From: Parapristionchus giblindavisi
Lineage: Eukaryota > Nematoda > Chromadorea > Rhabditida > Diplogasteridae
Direction of reading: 5' to 3'
Assembly (NCBI GenBank): GCA_943737045.1
Contig: CALSFV010000337.1
Location: 124,001-188,000 of the forward strand
DNA: 64,000 nt
Shown: piece by piece, positions 24,152 through 37,228 of the stretch
Layout: every line of letters starts with the position of its first letter
How positions within the stretch are numbered: position 1 is the stretch's first letter
Notes under the pieces: model-generated
Databases searched by the model: none
The model's input: only the letters and a program-made list of their open reading frames with translations
What the model was told of the DNA's origin: nothing
Made by a program: the position numbers and the translations under genes

Positions 24152-24475
24152 TTGTTTTATGTCAAAATATCATAGAAACAGCCACAGAATTGCCTGTCTT
24201 CAAACTTATTTTCAAATTAGAATAATTCTATACATAATAGTGTCTGCTTTGCTGAAATTTCTTACCGAAAGATTATGTACATTACATAGCTTATAGGTAG
24301 CTTAATTGTAAATAGATTGTATAAATTTTTGTGATTCCGTCTCATTCTTCTCTAAAAACGGTCCTTGAGGGATGCGCGAGAGAGAGGGAGGAGAAAAGGA
24401 GGGCAATATCGATTTCCGCTTCCGTCCATAGTTTGCCTCCAGTCTTTTATGCCTCAGGGGAGTGGAGAGGGGCGT

Positions 24476-24515
<40 letters not shown>

Positions 24516-27500
24516 TCTTACATTCGTTTTTTTCCCCTCCTTTCTTCTTCTTCTTCCCATCCTTCTGTGTCGGCATCGACAACACTCAATTTAGAGCAAG
24601 GCAGAAACACAAATACAACTGGTTAGGGGGCCGGGGAATAACATTAATGACGTAATTCTATAGCTTTTCGGGGGCACTGACGTAGCTATAAATAATGAAT
24701 AATGTGATGGAATAGAGAATAACATGAGAATTAATTATGAAAATATGAATCATATATGAGAACTGTGCAGAAAAGAAACTGTGTGGCTGATTTTGAACTT
24801 TATCGATTATTGATTTTGAAATTCATCGATCGATTTTCAGAAACCCGACATTCCTGTCGCGATCAAATGCATCGCCAAGAAGAACATACAAAAGTCGAAG
24901 AATCTGCTCAGGAAGGAGATCGAGATCCTGAAGGTACGGTAGCAGAGTTTATTGATTTTTATTTGAATTACTTGGTGGATATTGATTTTAAGTCTTGATC
25001 TTTAGCTCTTCATAAATATTTATTGATTGATTGTTACTGATTGGGTCCGAAGAAGAGATTAGCTCCCCCCCCTCCGGACTGAATTTTCCTTGAATTATCA
25101 TTAGCCTTGCTGTGATCTCTCTGCCTTGAATAACGGGATAAATTTACCCTTTTTATTGATCTTTGATCTTTGCAGGAGTTGGCGCATCTCAAGCACGACA
25201 ACCTCGTGGCGCTCCTTCGATGCACCGAGTCGGCCACTTGTGTCTACCTGGTCATGGAGTTTTGCAACGGAGGCGATCTCGCGGACTACTTGCAGCAGAA
25301 GGGCACCCTGAAGGAGGACACGATACACCACTTTGTGGTGCAAATTGGTAATCGGTGATCTTTGTTCTTTGATCTTTTGCTTGGTTGAGCTGGTAATTAC
25401 CAGCAGTGGATATAAGGACTGGTTTCTAACGATTGCGACACCTTTCATAATATGACGAATCTAGTGATTTCATGGGTACTTTGAAATGAAAAAAAACAAT
25501 GCGAGAATATTTTTTCGGGACCTTTTGAGGGTTTTTTTCATTTATCGAAACTCCCTAAACCCGGAACATATCCACTGATTACTAGATTGTCTTTGACAAT
25601 TTTGATATTTCCATAGTTATTGTCTGCTTTTGATCTTTGATCTTTTTTCCGACCCCTGTGAGAGAAGTTGTTGTTACGAATTTGTGTAGACTCGGGAGGG
25701 CGAGTGAGGGGCACTGAATTAGTCAATTAGCGGTGCGAGGATTGACCCACTATATAAGGCCCATTTTAGGCCTCTTGATAAAAAAATGAAGCTAAAAAAG
25801 ACGATTTTTATGCGAAAATAGCGAATTTTGTGAATCAACCCACCCTATTTCGAGAATTCACCCACTATATAAAATAGACGGCGAGGGTACCGAAAATGTA
25901 TGTAGTTAAACAATAAAATGTAAATGATGTCAATAATGAGAATCAATGAATAATCAATAATGAGAATAAATCGATAGTCAATTATTTGAATCAATAAATA
26001 GTCACACCTAATAAATAAAATGCAAAAAATCAATAATGAGAGTCAATCAATAATTGGTGCTGATTCACAGCTCACGCGATGGAAGCGATGAACGCGAAGG
26101 GCATCGTGCATCGCGATCTCAAACCCCAGAACATCCTGCTGTGCAACAAGACCAAGCGACCGAATCCGCCCGCCACCGAACTCGTCGTTAAGGTATCGAT
26201 TTATTGATTTATTGATCGATTTTTTTGGTTTATTGATCGATTTATTGGTGTATTGATCGATATATTGCTATATTGGTTTACCCTTTTATTTATGGCCTTT
26301 AAGTTGGCCGATTTTGGCTTCGCGCGATTCCTGAATGATGGTGTGATGGCGGCGACGCTGTGCGGATCGCCCATGTACATGGCTCCTGAGGTACGGTAGC
26401 CTGTTTTATCGATTGATTACGGTATAATTGATTATTGATTGTTTCGGTGTTTTATTGATTGATTGCTTGCAGGTCATCATGTCCCTTCAGTACGATGCCA
26501 AGGCGGATCTGTGGTCGATAGGCACGATTCTGTACCAGTGCCTCGTGGGCAAGGCTCCTTTCCAGGTAGATCAATCGATAAATCGATAAAGATAGATAAA
26601 TCAATCGATAAATCAATAAATTATTTAGCTATATATTGTCTGCTACAGTGGTTGTACCCAATAGTTTACTATGAGTTTTCATATTATACGTAACTGTTGA
26701 AGTTAACAAAGAAGTTTTTAAAAAAGGTGTTGATTATTGATGTTGCCTAGCTGATATTATTGCGTATCAATCGATAATCGATAATATAGTAACCAGCAGG
26801 TACCGTAATCACACGCACCACTGTTTCAGGCGCAGACTCCTCCCGCGCTGAAGGCGTACTACGAGAAGCACCGCGAGCTGCGGCCCGACATCCCCAACTA
26901 CTGCTCGCCCCCTCTGCGAGATCTACTCGTGCGATTGCTCACACGGAATGCAAAGGATAGGATCTCGTTTGGTTAGTGAGACGGGAATAAATATATAATT
27001 AAATATATAAATAAATAAGTAAAAATAATGGTTATTAAATGCGTAAAGTAGGCATTTCAACGCATAGGATAGGATAGGATCTCGTTTGGTTAGTGAGACG
27101 GGAATGAATTAAATAAATAAATATTAAATGTATTGATTACATTAAGAATATATTGTATTATTATTATTATTTTGTTGCCTACATTTGCTCTTTAATTAGA
27201 GTCGCCGGACCAAATAGGGGGGGGGGGGGGGGTGGGGTAGATCAAGAGGTTGAAACTCATTTCTGACGAGTGATTGCATGGTCGAGATATGCTATAGATA
27301 TGCCTATCCACTCTTTGTCTCTTTGTCTCTTCCCCGTTTGATCTACAACATCCGTCTAGTCTTTTTGAATCAATGCAGTGGTTCCTATCTGACATCGACT
27401 GAAACACCGAGAGGGAATACGAATCTTATTATAAGATTGTAGGGCCAATCTATTTTGGAGCGGACGCATAATCTTAATAATAGTTATACTTATTATTACT

Positions 27501-30500
27501 AATTGTTGTTATTATTATTACTACTCTCATGTGAAGTTAGATAATAGCCAAAAGTAATGAGAACGTTATCGTGTTTTTAAATTTATTTATTTATTTATTT
27601 ATTCATTTATTTATTCATTGTCATCATTTTCAGAGGAGTTCTTCCACCACCCCTTCCTGCACGGTCCCCCGCCGACTTCACCGTCGAAGCGAATCCTCGA
27701 CACGTCCGCCTCACCCATCGCACCACGCCGCATCGGTAGGCACACCATAATTATTAATCTTATCTTATTTTTACAACAGTATTTAGTTGAGTCCAACTGT
27801 AATGTGCGCGCAAACCTATATTTGTGTCTTTATTATATTGTTAATTCATTTAATACGAAAGACATCGATTTGATATCGCTCATTCTATCATAAGGACGTT
27901 ATATCATAATATGCAGCTGTAGTATTATTTAAATGCCTAGGCATGAGTCGATTAAAAAAAAATATATATTAGTAATATTCTCAAAGTAGTGGTTAGTTAA
28001 TCGGTTCATGGCATACATTTTCGCCCCACTCACAATCAGTTGTTTTTGCGAATTATAAACTGACCCGAAATTAGAACAAAACTGACCCGATCTACATCTC
28101 AAGTACTCAAAACTGACCCGATCTTAGGTGATTCTTACTAATCTCGATCTCCCGCATATTCATAGATGGGTCTCGAGTTTCAAAACTGACCGCATCAACA
28201 AAAAGTGCTCACTCACAATGTGGGTGCTCGAAAATGTATGGTTCATGGTCGAAAATTGGAACTTTGTCAGGCCAGTCACTTTTGCGTTTCGGGCTTTGCG
28301 TAAAATGGCCAGATGGCAGGTGTTGATGATTCCAGTTCAGTGATTGTTTTGTCTAGGAAACATTGCTTTAAATGGACACCTCCAAGCTAATTTTTTTGCC
28401 CTCTTCGCATTTGCAATACTCTCTCGCAGACAAGGAAAGCGAGAGAGTGTGACCAGAGCGGAGAGTTTAAAACTAGCTTGGGGTGTCGCTTTAATCATAC
28501 ATTTTCCTCAACCTCACCGGATTTTAAAAAAATATAGTGGGTCGATTAAGAAAAATCGATATTTTTTCGCTTAAATTGTAATTTTTCGAATAAAAAAGAG
28601 CGTGATATAGTGGGTCGATCGTGAAAATGAGCTGTATATAGCGGAGCAATCCTCACATTGTGAGGGTGTAAAAATGTATGGCTTTAATTATCGTTTTATG
28701 GAATCGGCGTTGATATATATATATTTATATTTATATTTATCACATGCTCGCGCATGAACGGGACAGTCGAATGAAGAAAATAAGATAATAAATAACATAA
28801 TAAGGACTCTCAACAAAAAATGATAATGATTAAAAGTGTGAAAAGAGCGAATATGGGGTAAGAAGGGGGGGTTGTCTCATGCGAGCTAGTTGTCCCTCTC
28901 AAATCATCGGATCGATTAATGTCTTCATATAGAATAGTATGATAGTATGAACAGATGGAGGATATAGTATGCTTGTGTCGACTGGGGAGAGAACCAGTAT
29001 GTAGTCGATGATAATTGAGAATCTCGAAGACAACATGTCACAATGGAGACGCAACTGGGAAATGATAGGAGCTACAGGGTTACTGTGAGGGATCAAAATT
29101 CAGGCCGAAAATAAAGATGGGTAATCACTGTTGAGCAATCTACTTTTGAATTCAGAAAATGAGTGTGCACTATGTATACTAGATGGGAGCCTATTCAACC
29201 AACGACAAACTCTCAAAGGAAATGAATTATATCTAATGTTGTTCTTTGTGAATTCAATGTCAGTACCAAATGAGTATGTGCGAGAACGTGTAAGACGAAA
29301 AGTGAACATATCACTTTTATTAATGATACTGTCACCATATAGTACTTTTCTAGCGAAAAGCAGATCATGAATAACTCTCATTTCATTAAGTGGCCTCATC
29401 GATAGTACCCTCAGTCGATCTTTATAGGAAGGAAGAGAAGAATAGGATGAGACATTGAAACAACGGTAGAACAAGATTCGAGTGAAGAGCTTTTGAACTT
29501 TCTCAAGTTTGAGATTGTCTTTAGAAGTAATAGGATACCAGAAAGAAGATGCAAAAGAAAGATGGGGGAGAACATATGTAGAGTAACATTTAACAAGAAT
29601 TTCAGCAGAGTTAACAGAGACAACTTTAAGGAGAAGATGAAGTGCTATTTGGGCCTTGGATATTCTATCGTCAATCGATGCAGTAGGTCTTAGTGACGAG
29701 ACAATTTGAACTCCTAAGTCACGTACTTGGGGAAGAATAGATAGAGAATTTGAATTAATGGAATAGTGGGAGACAAGAGATGGGGAACCTACATGAACAA
29801 TGTTACATTTGGGAAGAGATAGTGATAACTGATTAGAAACAGTCCAATTATAGATGTCATCAAGAGCAGATTGGAATTGTGAGGTCATATGGGGGCGGGA
29901 AGACTTATCATAAGAAATATATAATTTGATATCATCAGCGTATGATTGAATGCGTACATCAGGGTAGGATGTGAGACAAGATGAAAGATCAGCTATGTAA
30001 AGAATGAAGAGAATAGGTCCTAAGACCGATCCTTGGGGAACTCCCGAATGAACAGGATAGATATTGGAGGTGACATCATCAAGTTTAACAGAGAAAACAC
30101 GATCAGAGAGGAAGGAAGAGATCCAAGCTAGTAGATGACCAGATATTCCGTAATGATTACATTTAGCGATGAGCTTAGTGTGTGAAACAGTATCAAAAGC
30201 AGAGGAGAAATCTAAGTATACAATATCTGTGGATAAACCATTTGAAAGTGCACGAGTCCAATCATTCTGAGACAACAATAAATTAGACAAAACCGAAGCT
30301 TTGGGACGGAAACCGTGTTGATAGGATGGAATGACATTGTTATCGAGAAGAAAAGGAAGAAGCTTGACTTTGATCAGTCTTTCCATGGTTTTGGAGGCAG
30401 GAGATAATATGGAAATTGGTCGGTATGAAGAGGGGATAGACGGGTCTTTGTGTGGTTTGGGAATAGGGGTGATAAGTGAATGTTTCCATAGGGATGGGAC

Positions 30501-33500
30501 AGTACCAGTATTTAAGCTAAGATTGAAAATATCGGCAAGTGGTAAGGACAAAGCAGACGCACAACGATTGAAAACTATTTGTGGGATCTGGTCATAACCA
30601 GTGGAGCATGAAGGCTTAAGTTTGCGCAATGCACGTGTGATTTCGAAAGGGAAAAATGTGAAATGAGACAGACTGGTAGATGAGGGGAGGGAAGACAAAG
30701 TTGGAAGGATACCATCATCAATAACAAAGTGAGACGAGAATTCAATAGCAAGGAGGTTGGCTTTCGTATCGTTGTCAGTGAACTTATTACCAAGTGAATC
30801 AATCAATGTGTGTGGGTATTTGGTTTTGGATCTGGTGAGGGAAGCAATATGACGAAACAGGTCTCGAGTACGAGACAATTTCTTACGTTCACAATAACGA
30901 TTCCACTTATTGATTAGCGACAACAGGTCTTTGCTTGCCTTATCAAAGAGAAAACGAACGCTAGGGATGGAAATCTTATGGAAAAGGGCATTTCTATGTT
31001 TAATAACACGACGGATATGGGGCGGGAAAGAGGATATGGTACTACGTGGAGTACGGTAGGGAACATATGAATCGATTGAACTATGTACATGGGAGCAGAA
31101 TACATCATATACTTGGTCTATGTGTGTGCAGTCATTGAAAAGAGATAACCAATCAATTGAGGAGAGATAGTTGGACATGGAATCAAAATCAGCTCGTGCG
31201 AAATCCCTAACAAGAGAATGGACAGGAGGAAGATGGTTCGATGAAAGATTAAAAGATATTCCATTATGATCAGAAGTGACAAATGGGGGAATGAGATCAA
31301 TGGAAGAGATTATCGATTGATCGGTCGAACAAATCCAATCGATCGAACGGATATCTCTAGTTGGGAATTTATGGGTATGTACCAGGGTGGACGATGAGAG
31401 GAAAGAAGAGAGAAGTTTATCTGAGGGAGTGCTGGGAGGAGAAAGAGAATCACTATTGAAATCGATGTATAAGATGTCTGAATTTGCGTTATGTCTGATC
31501 TTTGATCTTTAATCCCTGCTCTCTCTCAGGTTCCTCGGCCCTTCCCGTGCCTCGGTCCTCTCATCAGCTCGCGTCGCCCTCATCGCTGGCGTCCAATCGC
31601 CCGTCCAATCCGATTCTGTCGGCGCGCATGGATACGACGAGTCCGCTGGCGCCAAGAAGACGTAAGGAAGCTGGGGGCTTATCTTTGGCTTCTCCTATTT
31701 CCACAATCTATGAAGTATGAAGTATGAAAACAGTATCAACAACATTTCCTTATTAGAACAGTCGATTAATTTGCACTTCATCTTGCCCCTTTTCTTCATA
31801 TTTTCATGCGGCTAGAACCCCTGTGGATATGTGAAAATATATACAGATTAGTTTATTGCCTTACGAAGATTATTTGGTACATATTACAGCGATGGCTGCG
31901 GGTGGCGCCGCCATGAACGACTCGGGCGACTTCACCTTCCTGCCGCCCCTGGCCGGACACGGAACCGCCGCGACGGGCGCTGGCGCCGCCGCGTCTTCTC
32001 CTGTCAAGCAGGTCCAGGTACAGTAGTTGCTAGAGAGATAGCTGTAGCCCTGAGGGATCAGGGTTGGGAACGTTAATGGTTTTGCCGGATTTAACGGATC
32101 TAACGGAATTCGAAACCGTCAATTTATCGATTTAACGGATCCGTTAAATTTTGATTTAACGCCCAACCCTGTGATGGATTACGGTATATCCTACGGTATC
32201 AATCAATCGATAATGTGTTTAGGTGCACACGGGCGATCAGTCCACGTCGAACATGGGCGGAGCGAATGTGGGCGGAGGAGTGCGAGCGGTGCCCGTGCCC
32301 AGTCAGGTATTATTCAGGAATTATCGATTTATCGATTTTTCGTCCCCATTTATTGATTGATTTTCGCAAATATTGAGTGCTGAGTGATTGCACGAAGAGA
32401 TATCGCAATCGTGCCCAACCTTTTTATCCCATTTACCACTGGGAGATGAATTCTGAAAGATCAAGTGGCCTAAAATGGTCCTTATATAGTGGGTCAATCC
32501 TCGCACTGCGAGGGTATGAAAATGTACGTTACAAATTGTAAACTTACAATCGCGCACGCATTGCAGCGCCTGGCGTACGCTCAGATCGAGGCGAAGCGAG
32601 GCGTGGCGGCTGGCGCCGTAAGTGGCGCCGGCGTCCAAACTGGCGGCACCAACTCTCCTCGACCCTACGGTGGAGACTATGAGAATGATGATGGTCGAAG
32701 AGATTCGCTCGGCAATCAAGTGCCCAATATCGAGAACATCCAACTGCCACCGAGTGAGTTTATTGATTTATTGATTGATTTGATTTGTTGATTGATTGCT
32801 TGCAGCTCAATATCTGGTGAGAGATTCGAAAGTGCGAAAGTCGATCGCCGAAAGACAGAGGAAGTTTACCGTCACCGATGACAAGGTGTGTGCTCTTGCT
32901 GCATTGAATTGGCTATCTTTTGTTATTTTCGTGAAACATGAAATCAGCAAGTTTGCTTTGATTTTGTTTACTATTCGACTTGCAATAATGTTTATTATGT
33001 TTAATTATTGTGCGTATAAAATGTACTTGCATAAGAAAATGACAAATGGTGCTAACGAACGGAAGTCACGATCGAGAGGCGATCGAGATGTAGCCTTTTA
33101 CATCTCGCCCCGCCTCTCGATTGTCTCTCCGCTGCCTCTCTCTAACCCGGCTGACCTTCGCCGCGCGCTATATTATATATAAACGAGATCGGCATAGTTT
33201 CTGAACCATGCAAAACAAGAAAGTCTCTTGTGGGAGTGGTTGGCTACTCTCGTACCAAATAAACAAGTGTATTTTATACGGTCAATATTATTTAATTGTT
33301 TAATTTAGGTAATTATGTTTAATAATGATGATTGCTTGTTTATGCAGGCTGAGCTGCCCAAGTCTGCGACGACTGTTGATCTACCGGCGACCGCTACGAC
33401 CACGCCTGCCGCAGGTATCGATCGATATATCAATCAATATTTATAATCAGAGTTTAAAAGACATTTTTCTCTATTTTCCTCTCATTTTGTTGCACAGACT

Positions 33501-36500
33501 GAAGCTTCGATATTGTTCTACGAGAGAAAATTCATGTATTTGTTGCAGTTTATTGATCGATTGATCCTTGAATTTAATGATCGATTGATCGATCGATACC
33601 TCAATAATCTCGTCCAATCAATCAATAATCATAATCTCATCTCAGCACCCACACTCACTTCGAATGTCTCCTCACCCGTTCTCGACAATGTCAAATTTCT
33701 GGTCGCTGGCGCGAATGTCCCCGCGGCGTCCCTCACAATTCAGGTTTGTCTTACTGTACTTTGGGCGTCCAAGCTCCGGCCCCTGAGGCCGTATCTATGA
33801 TCGTTGGCAAACCGTTTGTCATCGTAGGGGGAGGGGGGATCTGTGGCAAACGGCCTCCGCCTATGGTTGTGACGTCACGTTTGTTGTTCATGGATACCTA
33901 TAATGACTACTTACTGAATGGCGTGCTTGACTCCGCCCACTTTAAAACATACTGTAACAATCAATCAATAAATCAATAAACACAGGCATCACCGGGACCG
34001 GAGTCGACGCCGCTGATGAGACAGGGTACGAGTAGTGAGACGAGCGATGAGGAGATACAGCAGAGGAGAGAGGCGGCCATGTCTACGAGTAGTAAGAGTT
34101 TGATTGATTTATTGATTTATTTATTGATTGGTTTATTGATTTATTATGTTATTGATTTAGTGATTAATTGAGTGATTGAGCGATTTTTTGATTGATTCTG
34201 TTATCGAAATGAACGGAAAATGTGCAGTCTTTATGACCACTCACTTTTGCGTTTCAAGTTTTCGAGAAAATGACTGGATGATAGGAACAAAGTGATAGAA
34301 CTGATAACGTGGTGTAAAATAATTTAACGATACGATTTTGATATTACATTTTTCGTATGACTATGACTTGATTTATTGATCATTGATTGATTTCCTTTCC
34401 TCGCAGATGACACAACATCCTCATCATCGGCAATTGCACCAGCTACAACCACAGCACCGGCACCACCCCCGCTCGGTTCCCCGCCCGCCGCTCTGGTTGC
34501 TATCGGGTACGAGTGAAAGATCAAAGATCAACCTCATCCTAAAGATCAAAGATCAATCTCCTCCTAAAGATCAAAGATCAATTTCTTCCTAAAGATCAAA
34601 GATCAACTCTTACAGTACCCCGTTGTTCACACGTGACGATGATGACGAACCATTGGATGAGGGAGAGGATGAGCCGCCGAAAGGACTCGAACAGGAGACA
34701 CTCATGCACGAAGAGCATATTCAGGTTGGATTATTGATTGATTTATTGATTGATTATATTGATTATATTGATTGATGTATTGGTGTCTGATAGGTGTGGT
34801 GATCGACTTGCGTATTGATCATTGATTAATTTCTAATATTTTACGGTTTCTCAAATTTTTGGCCATTTATTGATTTTTTCTGACGATTATTGATTGATTT
34901 CTGATCATTTATTGATCATTTCTGATCTCAGATACTGGCCAAACTTCGTTACGTGTTGGAGGTGGTGGAGACACTGGTGCAAGTGGCTGAGAAGGAGGAC
35001 AATCCGATACAGGCAGCACTCGCGAGCAGCAAGAGCAAGGTTTGGTTTTATTAATAATAATAATAATAATTGTAAAAATGATAATAATTGTTGTGTATCA
35101 AGTCGCAACATTTTGTTGTATTTAAATTGATCTTATTATTGTTAATGATACAAATGCAGTTATCTGATTGACGAGATTTGATGTTTTGGTCTTTAGGTTC
35201 AATTGATTGCCGCACTAGGATAAAAGTCGCATTAAGAACTATTCTGAAACGCGAACGCGCCTGGTAAGAGGTTGATAGCGCTTATATGTTCGGATTATTT
35301 TGTTCTAATTACGCGGCAATTGTTGAATCATTGCTAGTGAACCAAAGGTGCATTTGGGCAAAGCATGAAACACGAATGTGCCTGGTGCAAAAATTGTGCG
35401 CGGCGAAAAAAATAGATTATGATCATCCTTTGGAAAGTGTAATTGTGGATGCAATACCTGGGAGGCGATAGTTCATAATAATAATATTATTATTAATAAT
35501 ATTATTAATATATTTTTAAAAATTCAAATTACAGCGAGAGACGAACACGTCGATGTATCGACGCGCCGAGCAGTTGGTCGTGTACGTGCGCGCACTCCAC
35601 ATGCTCTCACAGGTATACGGTAGATCGATCGATAATTGATATTTGATCTTTGATCGATCGATAATTGATCTTTGATCTTTGATCCCTTGATAGGCTTTGC
35701 TACTGGCGCAACGCAACGTCGCCGCGAACACGCTACAGCCGTCGCCTGCAGTGCAGTTGGTGCTGAATCAACTGAACGATAAGTATCACCAGTGTCTGGT
35801 GAGCGATTTATCGATTATTATTATTAATAATAATAATAATAATGAATTTATCATTTTCTTGGATAGTCAGTTGATTTTCTTAAATCGAAAAATGAGACAC
35901 ATAGACTGATTTGTCTACCTACCTTATCCCTCCAATCATTCTTCTTCAATATATCTTAGATATTTATTTATTTATTTATTCTTTATTCCATCATACATAT
36001 ATAGTAATATTTATTGATTATTGATTGGTTGCAGGTTCGATCGCAGGAGTTGGCCTCGCAGGGACTACCAGGCGCCGATCCAGCAATGGCCGTCATTTCG
36101 GCGGAGAAGATAATGTGAGATATTGATTTATTGATTAACTATCGATTAGTTTGCTATGATTATTTTTTGATTTGCCATTTGTCAGTGATCGATTGATTGC
36201 TTAATTATCTATTGATTTTTTAAATATCGATTGATTTTTTATGATTATTGATTGATCCCTGATTCAGGTTCAAATACGCGATTGATTTGTGTCAGGCGGC
36301 GGCACTGGATGAGCTCTTCGGCAAGCCACATCTGTGCTCTCGACGGTGTGTTTATTTAAAATATATAATTTATTTAATTGAATTATCATAATAATTCAAT
36401 AATTTAATTTATTTAATTGAATTATCATAATAATTCAATAATTTAATAATGTATGCATGGTGCGCGACAAGGTACAAAACAGCGATATTTTGTGTGGAAA

Positions 36501-37228
36501 AGGGGTTGCGAGAGAGTGTGGAAAATCAGGAGAGTTTTCGATGTCTTTGTTTCCTTTTCGCGACAATTGTTAATATTTTTTATTTGTGTTGTTGTTCGTG
36601 TTATGCATATATAATCTGACGGAATAAAGAATACGCGTCGGAATGCAAGTACGAATGAGGTTTTTCTGACCGCGCGCATCCTTGTGAGATTTGTGTTTCA
36701 CGCCGGTCATATTGTTCTCTCACGATTGCTTAGCCTTGATAGTTGGTTGCTTGCTTTCTCTTACTGGATTACCTTTGATATTCGATGATTTAAACAAAAA
36801 TAAGACTACGGTAGTTTTATCGTGAACTATCTTTATTTATCAATAATTATAATCAATAATCAATAATTGCAGATACAAGACGGCGTACATGATGCTGCAC
36901 ACGCTCTCGGAGCAGGTGCAGTCGGACGCGGACAAGATGGTCCTGTCGCGACACAAGGTACGGTAGACGGTTAAGGTATACAGTAGACGCTAATCAATAA
37001 TCGATTGAATCTTTTTTGCTGCGAACTTGATGATTACTATGCAAGCATGCATGATTTTCATGAGCAGATTTTGAATAATAAAAAAATATACTTTAAGATG
37101 TATTATTTTATCGCGTATTATTATTAATTATATTTCAGACCGCAGTGGAGACGCGTCTGCGTATCCTCGAGCGACAAGGCTACGTGCAGGCAGTGCCCGC
37201 GACCACCACCACCACAGCTACATCCTGA
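22844..37228 (+). CDS. unc-51: Serine/threonine kinase ULK/UNC-51/ATG1
   Basis: Twenty-five exons: 22844-22939, 24841-24933, 25176-25347, 26071-26192, 26304-26390, 26473-26565, 26830-26971, 27634-27735, 31530-31661, 31890-32017, 32223-32306, 32567-32753, 32806-32885, 33348-33414, 33646-33743, 33986-34091, 34407-34506, 34616-34724, 34932-35039, 35535-35612, 35694-35798, 36035-36114, 36268-36345, 36873-36957, 37139-37228. They total 2622 nt, 873 residues, in phase. The N-terminal kinase has glycine loop GHGAFA (18-23), VAIK lysine 41, HRDLKPQN (D136), DFG (164-166) and APE (188-190), with ULK-specific [18 protein letters not shown] Ser/Pro/Ala-rich linker holds GDFTFLPP (about 359-366), a likely Atg8-binding LIR like that of ULK1. 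The C-terminal alpha-helical region (about 640-860) fits the MIT/EAT domain. Known role: initiates autophagy and supports axon growth. Confidence 0.96.
22940..24840. repeat. ULK intron 1 with microsatellites
   Basis: A 1.9-kb first intron without open exons. Contains (TAA)n at about 24107-24150, GA-rich DNA at 23940-23995 and a (GA)n run at 24477-24511. The short ORF across 24365-24655 is a by-product of these tracts. Confidence 0.7.
25740..25901 (+). mobile_element. Truncated CATA-type MITE, family A
   Basis: Contains GCGAGGATTGACCCACTATA and ends CCGAAAATGTATG, but the left CATACATTTTC end is missing. Inside the ULK intron between exons 3 and 4. Confidence 0.75.
28012..28240 (+). mobile_element. 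CATA-type MITE, family A variant (A3)
   Basis: Ends CATACATTTTCG and CGAAAATGTATG with perfect 8-bp duplication GTTCATGG. Interior differs from other family A copies (repeated AAAACTGACC blocks), so only the ends are shared. ULK intron 8. Confidence 0.9.
28368..28494. mobile_element. TTAA-flanked MITE (F1)
   Basis: Bounded by TTAA at both ends. Subterminal inverted repeats GGACACCTCCAAGCTA / TAGCTTGGGGTGTC. Central hairpin of CTCTCGC and GCGAGAG. Related copies at 44867, 49836, 50310 and 53514. A TTAA duplication is typical of piggyBac-like or Kolobok elements. Confidence 0.8.
28496..28680 (-). mobile_element. CATA-type MITE, family A (A4)
   Basis: Ends CATACATTTTC and AAAAATGTATG with perfect 8-bp duplication GCTTTAAT. 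The duplicated 8 bp include the end of F1, so A4 inserted into the terminus of the older TTAA element. Confidence 0.92.
28715..31497 (-). mobile_element. 5'-truncated non-LTR retrotransposon (LINE) in ULK intron 8
   Basis: Minus-strand element: the C-terminal tail of an AP endonuclease (31496 downward) is followed by a complete reverse transcriptase frame to 29100, then about 385 bp of 3' UTR ending in an (AAATAT)n tail near 28715. It is inserted antisense to ULK, just upstream of exon 9. The 5' end abuts a GATCTTT repeat. Boundaries are estimates because I see no clear target-site duplication. Confidence 0.85.
29100..31496 (-). CDS. LINE endonuclease tail plus reverse transcriptase
   Basis: The frame is open across the whole interval, although the first ATG is at 31178. 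Before it, the segment TSDHNGISF matches the last conserved block of apurinic-type endonucleases. The reverse transcriptase shows [46 protein letters not shown] and catalytic YADD. The C-terminal part ([18 protein letters not shown], then LNRLPSS) is typical of the CR1/jockey superfamily. No internal stops, so this copy is young despite 5' truncation. It has no role in ULK. Confidence 0.9.
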   Translation of the reverse strand, partial: RHNANSDILYIDFNSDSLSPPSTPSDKLLSSFLSSSTLVHTHKFPTRDIRSIDWICSTDQSIISSIDLIPPFVTSDHNGISFNLSSNHLPPVHSLVRDFARADFDSMSNYLSSIDWLSLFNDCTHIDQVYDVFCSHVHSSIDSYVPYRTPRSTISSFPPHIRRVIKHRNALFHKISIPSVRFLFDKASKDLLSLINKWNRYCERKKLSRTRDLFRHIASLTRSKTKYPHTLIDSLGNKFTDNDTKANLLAIEFSSHFVIDDGILPTLSSLPSSTSLSHFTFFPFEITRALRKLKPSCSTGYDQIPQIVFNRCASALSLPLADIFNLSLNTGTVPSLWKHSLITPIPKPHKDPSIPSSYRPISILSPASKTMERLIKVKLLPFLLDNNVIPSYQHGFRPKASVLSNLLLSQNDWTRALSNGLSTDIVYLDFSSAFDTVSHTKLIAKCNHYGISGHLLAWISSFLSDRVFSVKLDDVTSNIYPVHSGVPQGSVLGPILFILYIADLSSCLTSYPDVRIQSYADDIKLYISYDKSSRPHMTSQFQSALDDIYNWTVSNQLSLSLPKCNIVHVGSPSLVSHYSINSNSLSILPQVRDLGVQIVSSLRPTASIDDRISKAQIALHLLLKVVSVNSAEILVKCYSTYVLPHLSFASSFWYPITSKDNLKLEKVQKLFTRILFYRCFNVSSYSSLPSYKDRLRVLSMRPLNEMRVIHDLLFARKVLYGDSIINKSDMFTFRLTRSRTYSFGTDIEFTKNNIRYNSFPLRVCRWLNRLPSSIHSAHSFSEFKSRLLNSDYPSLFSA
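32059..32171. mobile_element. hAT-type MITE with CAGGGTTGGG ends
   Basis: 113 bp with inverted ends CAGGGTTGGG and CCCAACCCTG. Flanked by TGAGGGAT/TGATGGAT (7 of 8). Interior palindromic AACGGATC/GATCCGTT. CAGGG ends with 8-bp duplications are the textbook hAT signature. ULK intron 10. Confidence 0.85.
32460..32530 (-). mobile_element. Fragment of CATA-type MITE, family A
   Basis: Retains TATATAGTGGGTCAATCCTC and GCGAGGGTATGAAAATGTACG, i.e. one end in reverse orientation. The other end is missing. Confidence 0.6.
33055..33270 (+). other. Possible solo LTR or promoter-like segment in ULK intron 13
   Basis: GC-richer island with a hairpin (CGATCGAGAGGCGATCGAG... GCCTCTCGATTG), a TATATATAAACGAG box at 33174-33187 and AATAAA at 33259 about 80 bp later. 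This arrangement resembles an LTR or small Pol II unit, but I could not define ends or a duplication. Confidence 0.25.

Noticed and set aside
25101..25448. 115-residue minus-strand ORF across ULK exon 3
   Set aside because: Antisense shadow of a kinase exon whose plus-strand frame is clearly conserved.
32321..32743. 140-residue minus-strand ORF
   Set aside because: Antisense to ULK exon 12 plus a MITE fragment. No domain.
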